Source: Fortiea sp. LEGE XX443
GTDB taxonomy: Bacteria; Cyanobacteriota; Cyanobacteriia; Cyanobacteriales; Nostocaceae
NCBI RefSeq assembly: GCF_015206815.1
Contig: NZ_JADEXZ010000044.1
Coordinates: 1-50,358, forward strand
Length of the DNA stretch: 50,358 bases
Direction: 5' to 3'
This document shows positions 8,655-15,377 of this stretch, one piece after another; position 1 is the first letter of the stretch; each line of letters opens with the position of its first letter. Position numbers and translations under genes: made by a program. The notes beneath the pieces were generated by a model. The model made no database searches. It saw nothing but the letters and a program-made list of their open reading frames with translations, and was not told the DNA's origin.

Positions 8655-9440
8655 ATGAATAATAAAAGTACACAGAAACTTGATGAAGTCTCCCAGTATT
8701 ACGCTCCAATTAAAAAACTTGAGACTATTAGTATGGTACTTTTCTGGAGCAATGCAGCCTTGTCGTTAGCCATACCATACTCTGTTTCAATTATTGGAAA
8801 GGCAGGGACAGGTATTTTCCAAGTATTTTTCCTTGTTTTGGTTTTGATATATTTCAGCATTTCTCAAGTATCAAGTTTGTATCTAGTACCTAGAGCAGAA
8901 CTAATGAGAAGAAAGCAGTTGCTTTCCGACTCATTTGGAGTACCACTTTCTCAAGACCATACATCTCTTTACTACAACAATTCATTTTCTCCGTCGGTAC
9001 AACGCCTTGGGGCAAATACTATGGAAAACGCCCTCTTTAGCAAGGAAATTGCTTCAAGGATGTTGGGTCGTAAGAGAATTATTATTTTTGGATATCTTTT
9101 AGCTTGGCTATTTGCTTTTTTCCTCCGCCATGACCATCTTGAACTGCTTGCATGGATTACACAGTTAGTTTTTTCTGGTGAAATTATTGCTGAATGGTTG
9201 AAACTTGAAATTCTTCGATTTCGCTATGAACGAACGTATGACGATCTTTATTCCCATTTTCTGCATAAAATAGGACAGGATTCCTCTCATGCCACTGCCA
9301 ATGTATTGAATTCTTTCGTAAACTATGAAGCAGCAAAATCTAGTGCTGGAATATTGCTTTCAACAGATGACTTTGAGAAATTAAATCCGACTTTAAGCAA
9401 GCGATGGGAGAAAATTTGTCAAGAACTCGATATGAAGTAG
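8655..9440 (+). CDS. Putative CBASS effector with four TM helices (S-4TM-like)
   Basis: 261 residues with two pairs of membrane helices: about 25-48 and 52-77, then 141-158 and 162-180. A cytosolic segment of some 60 residues lies between the pairs, and an 80-residue helical soluble tail follows. This layout matches the SMODS-associated 4TM (S-4TM) effector family described alongside CD-NTases. The start ATG is two bases after the nucleotidyltransferase stop, indicating coupling. By analogy it would sense the cyclic nucleotide and disrupt the inner membrane to abort infection. The inter-pair segment (RAELMRRKQLL...PLSQDHTSLYYNN) is polar and could be the ligand-sensing part, which is inference. 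Family assignment rests on topology plus partner, not on a diagnostic motif. Confidence 0.72.
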   Translation: MNNKSTQKLDEVSQYYAPIKKLETISMVLFWSNAALSLAIPYSVSIIGKAGTGIFQVFFLVLVLIYFSISQVSSLYLVPRAELMRRKQLLSDSFGVPLSQDHTSLYYNNSFSPSVQRLGANTMENALFSKEIASRMLGRKRIIIFGYLLAWLFAFFLRHDHLELLAWITQLVFSGEIIAEWLKLEILRFRYERTYDDLYSHFLHKIGQDSSHATANVLNSFVNYEAAKSSAGILLSTDDFEKLNPTLSKRWEKICQELDMK

Positions 9441-9474
9441 AGACAGATATAGTGGTGTAATGGCGGTAAAAAAG

Positions 9475-9519
9475 TCTGCATAATGGCATTAATTCTCAAA
9501 CGATTTTATTGCGATCGCC
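9475..9519. repeat. Copy A of a repeat also found at the parD 3-prime end
   Basis: The 26 bases at 9475-9500 match 10695-10720 with three differences (tctgcata, tggc, taattctcaaa shared), and both copies run on to TATTGCGATCGCC. Copy B begins in the last codons of the ParD-like gene, so copy A looks like the stranded tail of a lost parD relative. Confidence 0.65.
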
Positions 9520-9590
9520 AATTTACACAGCATAATAATAATAGATTGGGTGAGCGATCGCTAAATCTATCGTTAAATGTACATTAATAG

Positions 9591-9920
9591 TTAATAGCAA
9601 ACTACAGTAGTAGAAGCAGAAGAACGATTTTCGGGCTTAGGTTTGACTCTAATTTCTACGTCATTGCCCAAAATATTCAAAAATTTTATTAATCTGTCAA
9701 CTGAAAAATCTTTTAGTTTACCTCTAATTAAAGCAGAAACTTTTGGTTGATCTATACCTAAAATTTCCGCAGCTTGAACCTGAGTTAGTTTTTGATTAGT
9801 AATAATTTCACTAATTTTTATCGCCAGTTCAGCTTTAACTAAACATTCTTCAGGATTAGATAAACCTAAATCAGCAAATACATTACCACTACCACTAACA
9901 ATTTTATTCTGTTTGTCCAT
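9591..9920 (-). CDS. HigA-type antitoxin (XRE helix-turn-helix)
   Basis: 109 residues with a Cro/C1-type helix-turn-helix at about 42-80: KLTQVQAAEILGIDQPKVSA, then LIRGKLKDFSVDRLIKFLNILG. DNA-binding antitoxin expected to neutralise the RelE-like toxin encoded just upstream on the same strand and to repress their shared promoter. Its start overlaps the 3-prime end of the toxin gene by 17 bases. The toxin-first order is characteristic of HigBA pairs. The C-terminal tail beyond about residue 95 is polar. Confidence 0.85.
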   Translation of the reverse strand: MDKQNKIVSGSGNVFADLGLSNPEECLVKAELAIKISEIITNQKLTQVQAAEILGIDQPKVSALIRGKLKDFSVDRLIKFLNILGNDVEIRVKPKPENRSSASTTVVCY

Positions 9921-10314
9921 CTTTATTCGCCTCGCTTCTTTTAGTCTCTTGTAAATAATCCTCTTTAGCTGCTTTTAATCTCTTTTCTACTAATTCAATA
10001 TCTTGTTTTGGTGTAGAAATACCATGTTTTGATTTCTTTTGAAAAGAATGTAGTAAATAAACAAAACCTTCAAACTTAACAGTGTATATTGCTCTATAAG
10101 TATCCCCATCAAAATCATCGACAATTTCTAAAACACCTGCGCCTGAAAACCCGCCTAAAGGTTTTGCATCTGGATGCTTTTTACCCGGTTGTGCCAACTC
10201 AAGAGCATATCCCATTACATCCTGTACATCTTCAGGAAATTCTTTTAAATCATCAAGTGCGCTGGCTATGGATTTAAATTTTTTTAGCTGTGGTTTTTCT
10301 TGTTTTGTATCCAT
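9904..10314 (-). CDS. HigB/RelE-family toxin (Gp49-like)
   Basis: 136 residues, somewhat longer than usual because of a charged C-tail (KEDYLQETKRSEANKDGQTE). The core shows the phage Gp49/HigB pattern: LKEFPEDVQDVMGYALELAQ, AKPLGGFSGAGVLEIVDDFDGDTYRAIYTVKF, then VYLLHSFQKKSKHG with TPKQDIELVEKRL, the motifs of this RelE-superfamily branch. Members cleave mRNA on the ribosome. It is first in a two-gene unit with the XRE antitoxin. A promoter and palindromic operator lie directly upstream (10324-10352). Confidence 0.88.
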   Translation of the reverse strand: MDTKQEKPQLKKFKSIASALDDLKEFPEDVQDVMGYALELAQPGKKHPDAKPLGGFSGAGVLEIVDDFDGDTYRAIYTVKFEGFVYLLHSFQKKSKHGISTPKQDIELVEKRLKAAKEDYLQETKRSEANKDGQTE

Positions 10315-10323
10315 GCACTATAA

Positions 10324-10352
10324 ATTATGCTGAAATTAGCATATTGTGTCAA
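10324..10352 (-). promoter_or_regulatory. higBA promoter with overlapping palindromic operator
   Basis: Read on the minus strand: TTGACA (10352-10347), a 17-bp spacer and CATAAT (10329-10324), near-consensus for a sigma-70-type promoter. A palindrome TATGCT-N6-AGCATA (10326-10343) covers the spacer and most of the -10 box. That is the expected site for an autorepressing antitoxin. The toxin ATG begins 10 bases downstream of the -10 box, leaving almost no leader. Confidence 0.7.
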
Positions 10353-10386
10353 TAAGTAATTTTGGCACATAAAGCAATAACAAATT

Positions 10387-10415
10387 TAGACATTTTTTGT
10401 TATTCCCGGTAGGAT
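10387..10415 (+). promoter_or_regulatory. Candidate promoter of the ParD-like gene
   Basis: TAGACA (10387-10392), 17 bp, TAGGAT (10410-10415) with an overlapping GATAAT. A strong GGGAGG ribosome binding site follows just before the ATG at 10446. Divergent from the higBA promoter. Confidence 0.45.
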
Positions 10416-10445
10416 AATTGCTATCAGCCTATAGGGAGGTAGCAG

Positions 10446-10703
10446 ATGAACGTTTCTTTAACCCCCGAATTGGAAAAGTGGGTACAATCTAAAGTTGAAA
10501 GCGGTATGTATACTTCTGCAAGTGAAGTTATCCGTGAAGGTTTACGGCTTCTCAAGGAACAAGATGCTTTGAAAGAAATACGCCTTGCAGAGTTGCGTAG
10601 GGAAATTCAGCAGGGAATTGATAGCGGAGAATCTACACCTTTAAACATGGATGAAATTATCGCCAAGGCAAAACAACAACGGCAGGGGAAAGAATCTGCA
10701 TAG
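10446..10703 (+). CDS. ParD/CopG-type antitoxin, apparently without its toxin
   Basis: 85 residues. The N-terminal ribbon-helix-helix MNVSLTPELEKWVQSKVESG followed by SASEVIREGLRLLKEQD is the classic ParD signature. The remainder is the flexible toxin-binding tail (MDEIIAKAKQQRQGKESA). An excellent GGGAGG site precedes the ATG. ParE normally follows within a few bases, but here only about 50 bp of spacer remains before the stop of an oppositely oriented gene, so the toxin is missing. The sequence over the stop codon is repeated at 9475, which suggests a rearrangement. Confidence 0.88.
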   Translation: MNVSLTPELEKWVQSKVESGMYTSASEVIREGLRLLKEQDALKEIRLAELRREIQQGIDSGESTPLNMDEIIAKAKQQRQGKESA

Positions 10704-10754
10704 TGGCGATAATTCTCAAAAAACGAACAGTAGATAAGTATTATTGCGATCGCC

Positions 10755-11330
10755 TTAACCTCTTGACACAAAAAGACGTGCTACTTCACAGGCAAAGTTA
10801 GGGAGCAACGGTGACGTAATCACATCATCCACGAGTAAGGTCGTTACCAGTTTTAATTGAGCATTGTCTCGTCGATAGACTTCAATCCTTTGAGCGATGC
10901 GATCAACAATCCAATATTCCCGCACTCCCTGAAGCGAATACAATTTCAACTTAGCTAATCGATCGCGGTCTTCATTGGCTTTTCCCGGCGACAGCACTTC
11001 CACCACCAGTTCCGGCGCTCCGCGAAAATGCCCAGCTTCATCTTGAATTTGAGCCAACCGTTCATAACTCACCCACACTACATCAGGCGCTACATTATCA
11101 GAGTCCGAAAAAATCAGTCCTGGCATAATGGAGGGTTCACCCAAACCACTATCTATCGACCAAGTGTTTAGCACTGAAAAGATACATCCTATGACATGCT
11201 GATGTTTATGGTGGGGCGATCGCGTCACAAACAGTTCTCCGTCAATAATTTCATAACGAATCCATTCATTATCAGGTAATGCTGCGACATCTTGAATTGT
11301 CCAGCGAACGCCGCCTGTAGTCTGGCTCAT
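10755..11330 (-). CDS. Uma2 family (DUF820) putative endonuclease
   Basis: 191 residues from the ATG at 11330 (MSQTTGGVRWTIQDVAALPD). The PD-(D/E)XK-like core shows YEIIDGELFVTRSPHHKHQ, NVAPDVVWVS, then APELVVEVLSPGKANEDRDRLAKLKLYSLQGVREYWIVD (order only), matching the Uma2 pattern with E-V-x-S and the K-x-x-x-Y segment. The family is greatly expanded in cyanobacteria and its role is unproven. The reading frame stays open upstream to 11504, but that would run into tmRNA, so I use the internal ATG. Divergent from ssrA. Confidence 0.88.
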   Translation of the reverse strand: MSQTTGGVRWTIQDVAALPDNEWIRYEIIDGELFVTRSPHHKHQHVIGCIFSVLNTWSIDSGLGEPSIMPGLIFSDSDNVAPDVVWVSYERLAQIQDEAGHFRGAPELVVEVLSPGKANEDRDRLAKLKLYSLQGVREYWIVDRIAQRIEVYRRDNAQLKLVTTLLVDDVITSPLLPNFACEVARLFVSRG

Positions 11331-11402
11331 GACAGTTAAGGGTGCGGAATGTAGGTTTAATATTTCTTTGTCATCTTGTAACACATTTCGCCAACAGCGA
11401 AC

Positions 11403-11419
11403 TATAATAGGAATATAAA
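11403..11419 (+). promoter_or_regulatory. -10-like hexamers upstream of ssrA
   Basis: TATAAT at 11403-11408 and TATAAA at 11414-11419, 17 and 6 bases before the mature 5-prime end. No convincing -35 box accompanies either, so the start site is uncertain. RNase P would trim any leader. Confidence 0.35.
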
Positions 11420-11425
11420 GCACAG

Positions 11426-11812
11426 GGGTCCGTAACGGTTTCGACAGGTTGGCGAACGCTACTCTGTGATTCAGGTCGAGAGTGAGTCTCCTCTCGAAAA
11501 TCAAAGGCTCAAAAAAAAGTAAATGCGAATAACATCGTTAAATTTGCTCGTCGGGAAGCTCTAGTAGCTGCCTAAAACGCCTCTTATAGGTTCGAGCGTC
11601 TCTAGTTTGACTCCGTTAAGGATTAGAGACCAACCCCCAACGGATGCTCTAACAAGCGTTCTCTGGTTGGCTTGTTAGCTAAGATTAAATCAGAGCATCC
11701 TACGTTCGGGATAATGAACGATTCCCGCCTTGAGGGTCAGAAAGGCTAAACCTGTGAATGAGCGGGGGGTCAATACCCAATTTGGACAGCAGTTCGACTC
11801 TGCTCGGATCCA
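11426..11812 (+). ncRNA. ssrA: tmRNA (SsrA)
   Basis: Ribosome-rescue RNA acting with SmpB. The 5-prime GGGTCCG (11426-11432) pairs with CGGATCC near the 3-prime end (11805-11811), forming the tRNA-like acceptor stem. The T-arm reads CAGTTCGACTCTG-like (agcagttcgactctgctcgg). The tag reading frame GCG AAT AAC ... GCC (11525-11572, stop TAA 11573) encodes ANNIVKFARREALVAA, ending in the hydrophobic LVAA degron expected in cyanobacteria. The CCA is not encoded. Ends are taken from stem pairing, so they may be off by a base. Confidence 0.97.
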
Positions 11813-11827
11813 TTAAAATTAATCCTT

Positions 11828-11866
11828 AAATCCACCAAACAATTGTTTAGGTGGATTTTGTTTTGG
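11828..11866 (+). terminator. Intrinsic terminator of ssrA
   Basis: AAATCCACC (11828-11836) / GGTGGATTT (11850-11858), with a further self-complementary AAACAATTGTTT in the middle, then TGTTTT. It starts 16 bases after the tmRNA 3-prime end. Confidence 0.85.
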
Positions 11867-11946
11867 AGCTATAAAATGGTACTGCAAACTAAAATCATAT
11901 AATTTCTACTTCATAGATTATGATTCGGTAGCGATGATTTTTGCCC

Positions 11947-13011
11947 ATGAAAAATATGAGTATTAACACAGAACAGTTTGCCAGTGATAATTACTCTGGT
12001 ATTTGTCCAGAAGCACTAGAGTATATGCTTCAAGCTAATCTTGTTAGTGCGCCAGCCTACGGTAACGATGAATGGACTCAAAAAGCGGCTGACTATTTTC
12101 GGGAATTGTTTGAAATTGATTGTGAGGTATTTTTTACCTTTAATGGAACAGCAGCTAATTCTTTATCTTTAGCAGCATTGTGTCAGTCATATCATAGTGT
12201 GATTTGTCATGAAACAGCCCATATAGAAACAGATGAATGTGGTGCGCCTGAATTTGCTTCTAACGGTTCTAAACTTCTATTGGCTCCAGGGGAAAATGGC
12301 AAATTAACAGCACAAAATATAGAAGCCATTATTACCAAGCGTACAGACATTCATTATCCTAAAGCTAAAGTTATTAGTATTACGCAATCAACAGAATTAG
12401 GAACTGTATATTCTGTTGAAGAACTCTTAGAAATTAAAGAAATTGCACAAAAATATAAATTAAAAATTCATATGGATGGCGCTCGGTTTGCTAACGCCGT
12501 TGCTGCTATGAATAAAAGCCTCGCAGAAATGACTTGGAAAAGTGGTGTAGATGTGCTGTGTTTTTGTGGGACAAAAAATGGCATGGCTTTAGGGGAAGCA
12601 ATTATCTTTTTTAATAAAGCCTTAGCAGAAGATTTTGATTATCGCTGTAAGCAAGCAGGGCAATTAGCTTCTAAAATGCGGTTTATTTCGGCTCCTTGGT
12701 TAGGTTTGTTAGAAACAGGCGCATGGCTCAAAAATGCCAGACATGCTAACCAATGTGCAGAATATTTAGAAAATCAACTATTACAAATAGAAAGTGTAAA
12801 TGGTTTAGAAATTATGTTTCCGAGAGAAGCCAATGCTGTGTTTGTCAAACTGCCAGAGCAAGTTATTCAAAGTTTAAAAGAAAAAAACTGGCAATTTTAT
12901 ACATTTATTGGTGTAGGAGGAGTACGTTTTATGTGTTCTTGGAATACAACCAAATCCAGAATGGATGAGTTAATTAGAGATATTCAACAAGCGAGCGATC
13001 GCCTAAATTAA
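11947..13011 (+). CDS. Low-specificity L-threonine aldolase (beta-eliminating lyase family)
   Basis: PLP enzyme cleaving L-threonine or allo-threonine to glycine and acetaldehyde. About 354 residues from the ATG at 11947 (a second ATG at 11956 is also possible). Family motifs are clear: FASDNYSGICPEALEYM at the N-terminus, VFFTFNGTAANSLSL (binding the cofactor phosphate), HETAHIETDECGAPE, the PLP-pyridine aspartate D177 in HMDGARFANA, and the Schiff-base lysine K210 in FCGTKNGMALGEA. The C-terminal domain ends FIGVGGVRFMCSWNTT. Single gene, downstream of the ssrA terminator. No RBS of note. Confidence 0.93.
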   Translation: MKNMSINTEQFASDNYSGICPEALEYMLQANLVSAPAYGNDEWTQKAADYFRELFEIDCEVFFTFNGTAANSLSLAALCQSYHSVICHETAHIETDECGAPEFASNGSKLLLAPGENGKLTAQNIEAIITKRTDIHYPKAKVISITQSTELGTVYSVEELLEIKEIAQKYKLKIHMDGARFANAVAAMNKSLAEMTWKSGVDVLCFCGTKNGMALGEAIIFFNKALAEDFDYRCKQAGQLASKMRFISAPWLGLLETGAWLKNARHANQCAEYLENQLLQIESVNGLEIMFPREANAVFVKLPEQVIQSLKEKNWQFYTFIGVGGVRFMCSWNTTKSRMDELIRDIQQASDRLN

Positions 13012-13175
13012 TCCAAACAGGCAGAGAGTAAGGGAGCAGAGGGGATAAAATGACGAATAACCATTGACTATTAACTCTTGACTAGTAACTAGCTCTTCTA
13101 TGTCAAAATCAAGATAAGTTAGTACTCAAAGGTGAGCGATCGCTCCCAAAGCTAGATAAAGGATTGACCTGAGCA

Positions 13176-13808
13176 ATGGCAGACGAAACCAATCACAATC
13201 AAGCGGGAGAGGTAGCTCCCAGCACTGTTGACAAACAAGCTCCCACTGTCGCCGAAGCAAACGCCCCCAGCACCAGCGAACCAGTAGCGACAGATATACC
13301 TACTGCCAACACGCCAGATCCCAAAGCAGCAAACCCAAAAGTTAACCCCAATGCTGCTAAAACCGCCGCCGCTAAAGCCGAAGATGGAGAAGAAAAACCC
13401 GCCGCCGCTAAAGCCGCGAAAAAAGAGAAAGCCCCAGCAGTTGAAGATAAGCCGTTTGCCGAGTTTATCCAGCAAGAGTATTTACCTGCTTTGCAAAAGG
13501 CGATCGCTGAAGAAGGCGTACAGGATTTACAATTGTCTTTTGCCAAGCAGCAACTTCCCATCGCTGGCTTACCTTCAGATGAAGAATACTGGCAAGTTAT
13601 TGGTAGTTGGCAAAATGGCCAGCGTCAATTTAACGTGTATTTCCCCGATGAAGATATTCAAGGGCAAAAAGGTTTTTCCTGCAACGAAGGCAAAAAAACC
13701 AGTACTCTTGAGTCCTTCTTAATCGACGAGCGGAAAACTACACTTGATTTATTAGTATTTGGCTTAGTGCGGCGCTTGAACAGTCAAAAATGGCTAGGTA
13801 GAAATTAG
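13176..13808 (+). CDS. DUF2996 domain protein with Ala/Pro-rich N-terminus
   Basis: 210 residues. The first about 95 are low-complexity and disordered (Ala, Pro, Lys, Thr; for example AAKTAAAKAEDGEEKPAAAK). The conserved C-terminal part runs from about 93: FAEFIQQEYLPALQKAIAEEG, then LSFAKQQLPIAGL, EYWQVIGSWQNGQRQFNVYFPDEDI and LLVFGLVRRLNSQKWLGRN. This is the cyanobacterial DUF2996 family, of unknown function. No signal peptide or membrane helix is seen. The repetitive GC-rich codons create long open frames on the other strand, which are shadows. Confidence 0.85.
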   Translation: MADETNHNQAGEVAPSTVDKQAPTVAEANAPSTSEPVATDIPTANTPDPKAANPKVNPNAAKTAAAKAEDGEEKPAAAKAAKKEKAPAVEDKPFAEFIQQEYLPALQKAIAEEGVQDLQLSFAKQQLPIAGLPSDEEYWQVIGSWQNGQRQFNVYFPDEDIQGQKGFSCNEGKKTSTLESFLIDERKTTLDLLVFGLVRRLNSQKWLGRN

Positions 13809-14416
13809 TTGCTTAGAAACTGTTCACGCACCGTCCAAAGATAAATTCAGTAAAGTATTGTTACAAATCACTCCTTTGTTTTGCCAAAGGAAAAATAGCT
13901 CAGGAAGTAAGAGAAAGAAACTAAGTTGAGCTTTCCTCTTGCTTTCTGAGAATTTTTTTAATATCCTTTTGGCTACTAATACCAATTCACAATTCGCAAT
14001 GACGCTCTCTACGAGACGCTAAAAGCGTAGACTTCGGCGTGAGCTTAGTCGAACGCTTGCTTCTCCGCAGGAGTACGCGCACTCGCTAACGCAATTCGCA
14101 ATTAAAAAACTTAGACGCAGTAAAGTTTTCAGGGTTTGCATCTGTATCAAAATTTTCGTGAAATGGTATAACACTATGAGAATTGCAATAGATTTTAAAT
14201 TATTTTTATTTAAAAAAAATACAAAATTTAATCAGCAAAATCCCAGAGTAGGAAGTAGTATAAAATCAAGCCTTAGTTATTTATAGAATTAGTTATAGAC
14301 CAGAAATGTTGAATACACTAAACTCATGGATAGTGTAGCTATCAAGGTATGGGAAGTAGCACATTATTTTATAACTGATAGGCCAAATTCATTGCTGTTA
14401 CTCAGGAGTTATTTAT
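13809..14416. other. Spacer with dispersed repeats
   Basis: No convincing gene. A mosaic of small dispersed repeats at 14003-14103 contains gacgctctctacgagacgct, gtagacttcggcgtgagc and gaacgcttgcttctccgcag; the last two units recur at 18675-18720. The right part is strongly AT-rich and carries the leader of the next gene. An open frame from 14326 overlaps the next gene in another phase and is rejected. Confidence 0.55.
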
Positions 14417-14905
14417 ATGATTCAAGTTGGAAAAAATTGGCTATTGAAATTATTTTTCGTAGTCACTCTAACTATAACCATACTAGTTCCAGGAAATGCT
14501 GCATTAGCAGATAATTTTACAAGCATGATTCCCGAACAAATGGTAATTTTAAATAAAACTGTTACGCAGAAACCCATTGTCATAGCACTATTAGGTCTAA
14601 GTCAAATGCGCGTAACATCCATAAAAAACTCTAGTAGTCAGCCAGGCCAAGTAATTGTTTTAGTCCAAGGAACTAGTGTCAAAAAAACTAATATTTTGTC
14701 AATTGCTCCAGGGGAAGAATTCCCACTGAATCTTGACACCTGTTTTAGCACTACAACAACCGTACAATTTGCTGATGCGATTACAAAACTTCAAACTCAG
14801 CAAACACTTTCTGCTCTGAATTTTCCAACTGTGTCTTCAAACACAATGGATTTTAAAGGTTACAAGGTTAATTACCAAGTTTCACCCCAAACTTGCCCAT
14901 CGTAG
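14417..14905 (+). CDS. Small secreted protein of unknown function
   Basis: 162 residues, not recognised. A good signal peptide is visible: positive start MIQVGKNWLLK, hydrophobic core LFFVVTLTITILV, and a likely cleavage after NAALA (about residue 31). The mature part is rich in Thr, Ser, Gln and Val, predicted mainly beta, with two cysteines (about 109 and 160) that could form a disulphide. The start ATG follows a CAGGAG site. It lies upstream of a large two-partner-secretion exoprotein on the same strand, but 472 bp and a strong hairpin separate them. Confidence 0.7.
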   Translation: MIQVGKNWLLKLFFVVTLTITILVPGNAALADNFTSMIPEQMVILNKTVTQKPIVIALLGLSQMRVTSIKNSSSQPGQVIVLVQGTSVKKTNILSIAPGEEFPLNLDTCFSTTTTVQFADAITKLQTQQTLSALNFPTVSSNTMDFKGYKVNYQVSPQTCPS

Positions 14906-15377
14906 CCAAAGAAATATTTAATCCAGCCACAATTTAATACAATTATCAGTTGAAGGTAGCCATCACCCTAAAGCAACTCTGTTTCATTCCCTCAGAGAAA
15001 GATTTTGTCAAGAGTATCAGCCAAAAATTTTAGGGATTAGGCAATCGAAAAATTACTACTATAACGAGTAAATTTTAACTGCGATCGCCAGATTGATCAG
15101 CAAATTCAATTTTTTACCTGATTTTTTTCGTTGATAAACTTGTAAATTGAAGTCTTTTAGGGAACGAAACAGTCTTATCTTATTCCACCACAAGAATAAG
15201 GCTATCTGTTCAAATAGCCTTATTCTTTAAGTCTCTCAGTTTATTTAAAAGGGATTAAGAATTTATCATCTCTGAGTCATCAGCAAGAAATTATGGCTAT
15301 TTGTATAATTTTTGCTCAGTTATTTATCATATAGCTATCTTCAAATATATTAACAATTAACTCATGCACGCAGCATT
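14906..15377. other. Spacer with hairpin before the exoprotein gene
   Basis: AT-rich, no gene seen. It contains one HIP1 site near 15082 and a strong hairpin at 15192-15227. The exoprotein ATG at 15378 lacks a clear Shine-Dalgarno sequence. Confidence 0.5.
15192..15227. terminator. Perfect 14-bp hairpin, possible terminator
   Basis: AAGAATAAGGCTAT (15192-15205) pairs perfectly with ATAGCCTTATTCTT (15214-15227) across an 8-nt loop. No long T run follows on either strand. It lies 286 bp after the small secreted gene; it could be a terminator with a weak tail or a regulatory structure. Confidence 0.5.

Noticed and set aside
11331-11504. N-terminal extension of the Uma2 protein (10755-11330)
   Set aside because: The extra residues have no family similarity and would overlap the 5-prime end of tmRNA; the ATG at 11330 fits the family.
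13152-13561. Open frames on the minus strand and in another + frame over the DUF2996 gene
   Set aside because: Created by the Ala/Pro/Lys-rich low-complexity codons of the real gene.
14326-14514. 62-codon frame upstream of the secreted protein
   Set aside because: Overlaps the better supported gene, which has a signal peptide and a ribosome binding site, in a different phase.
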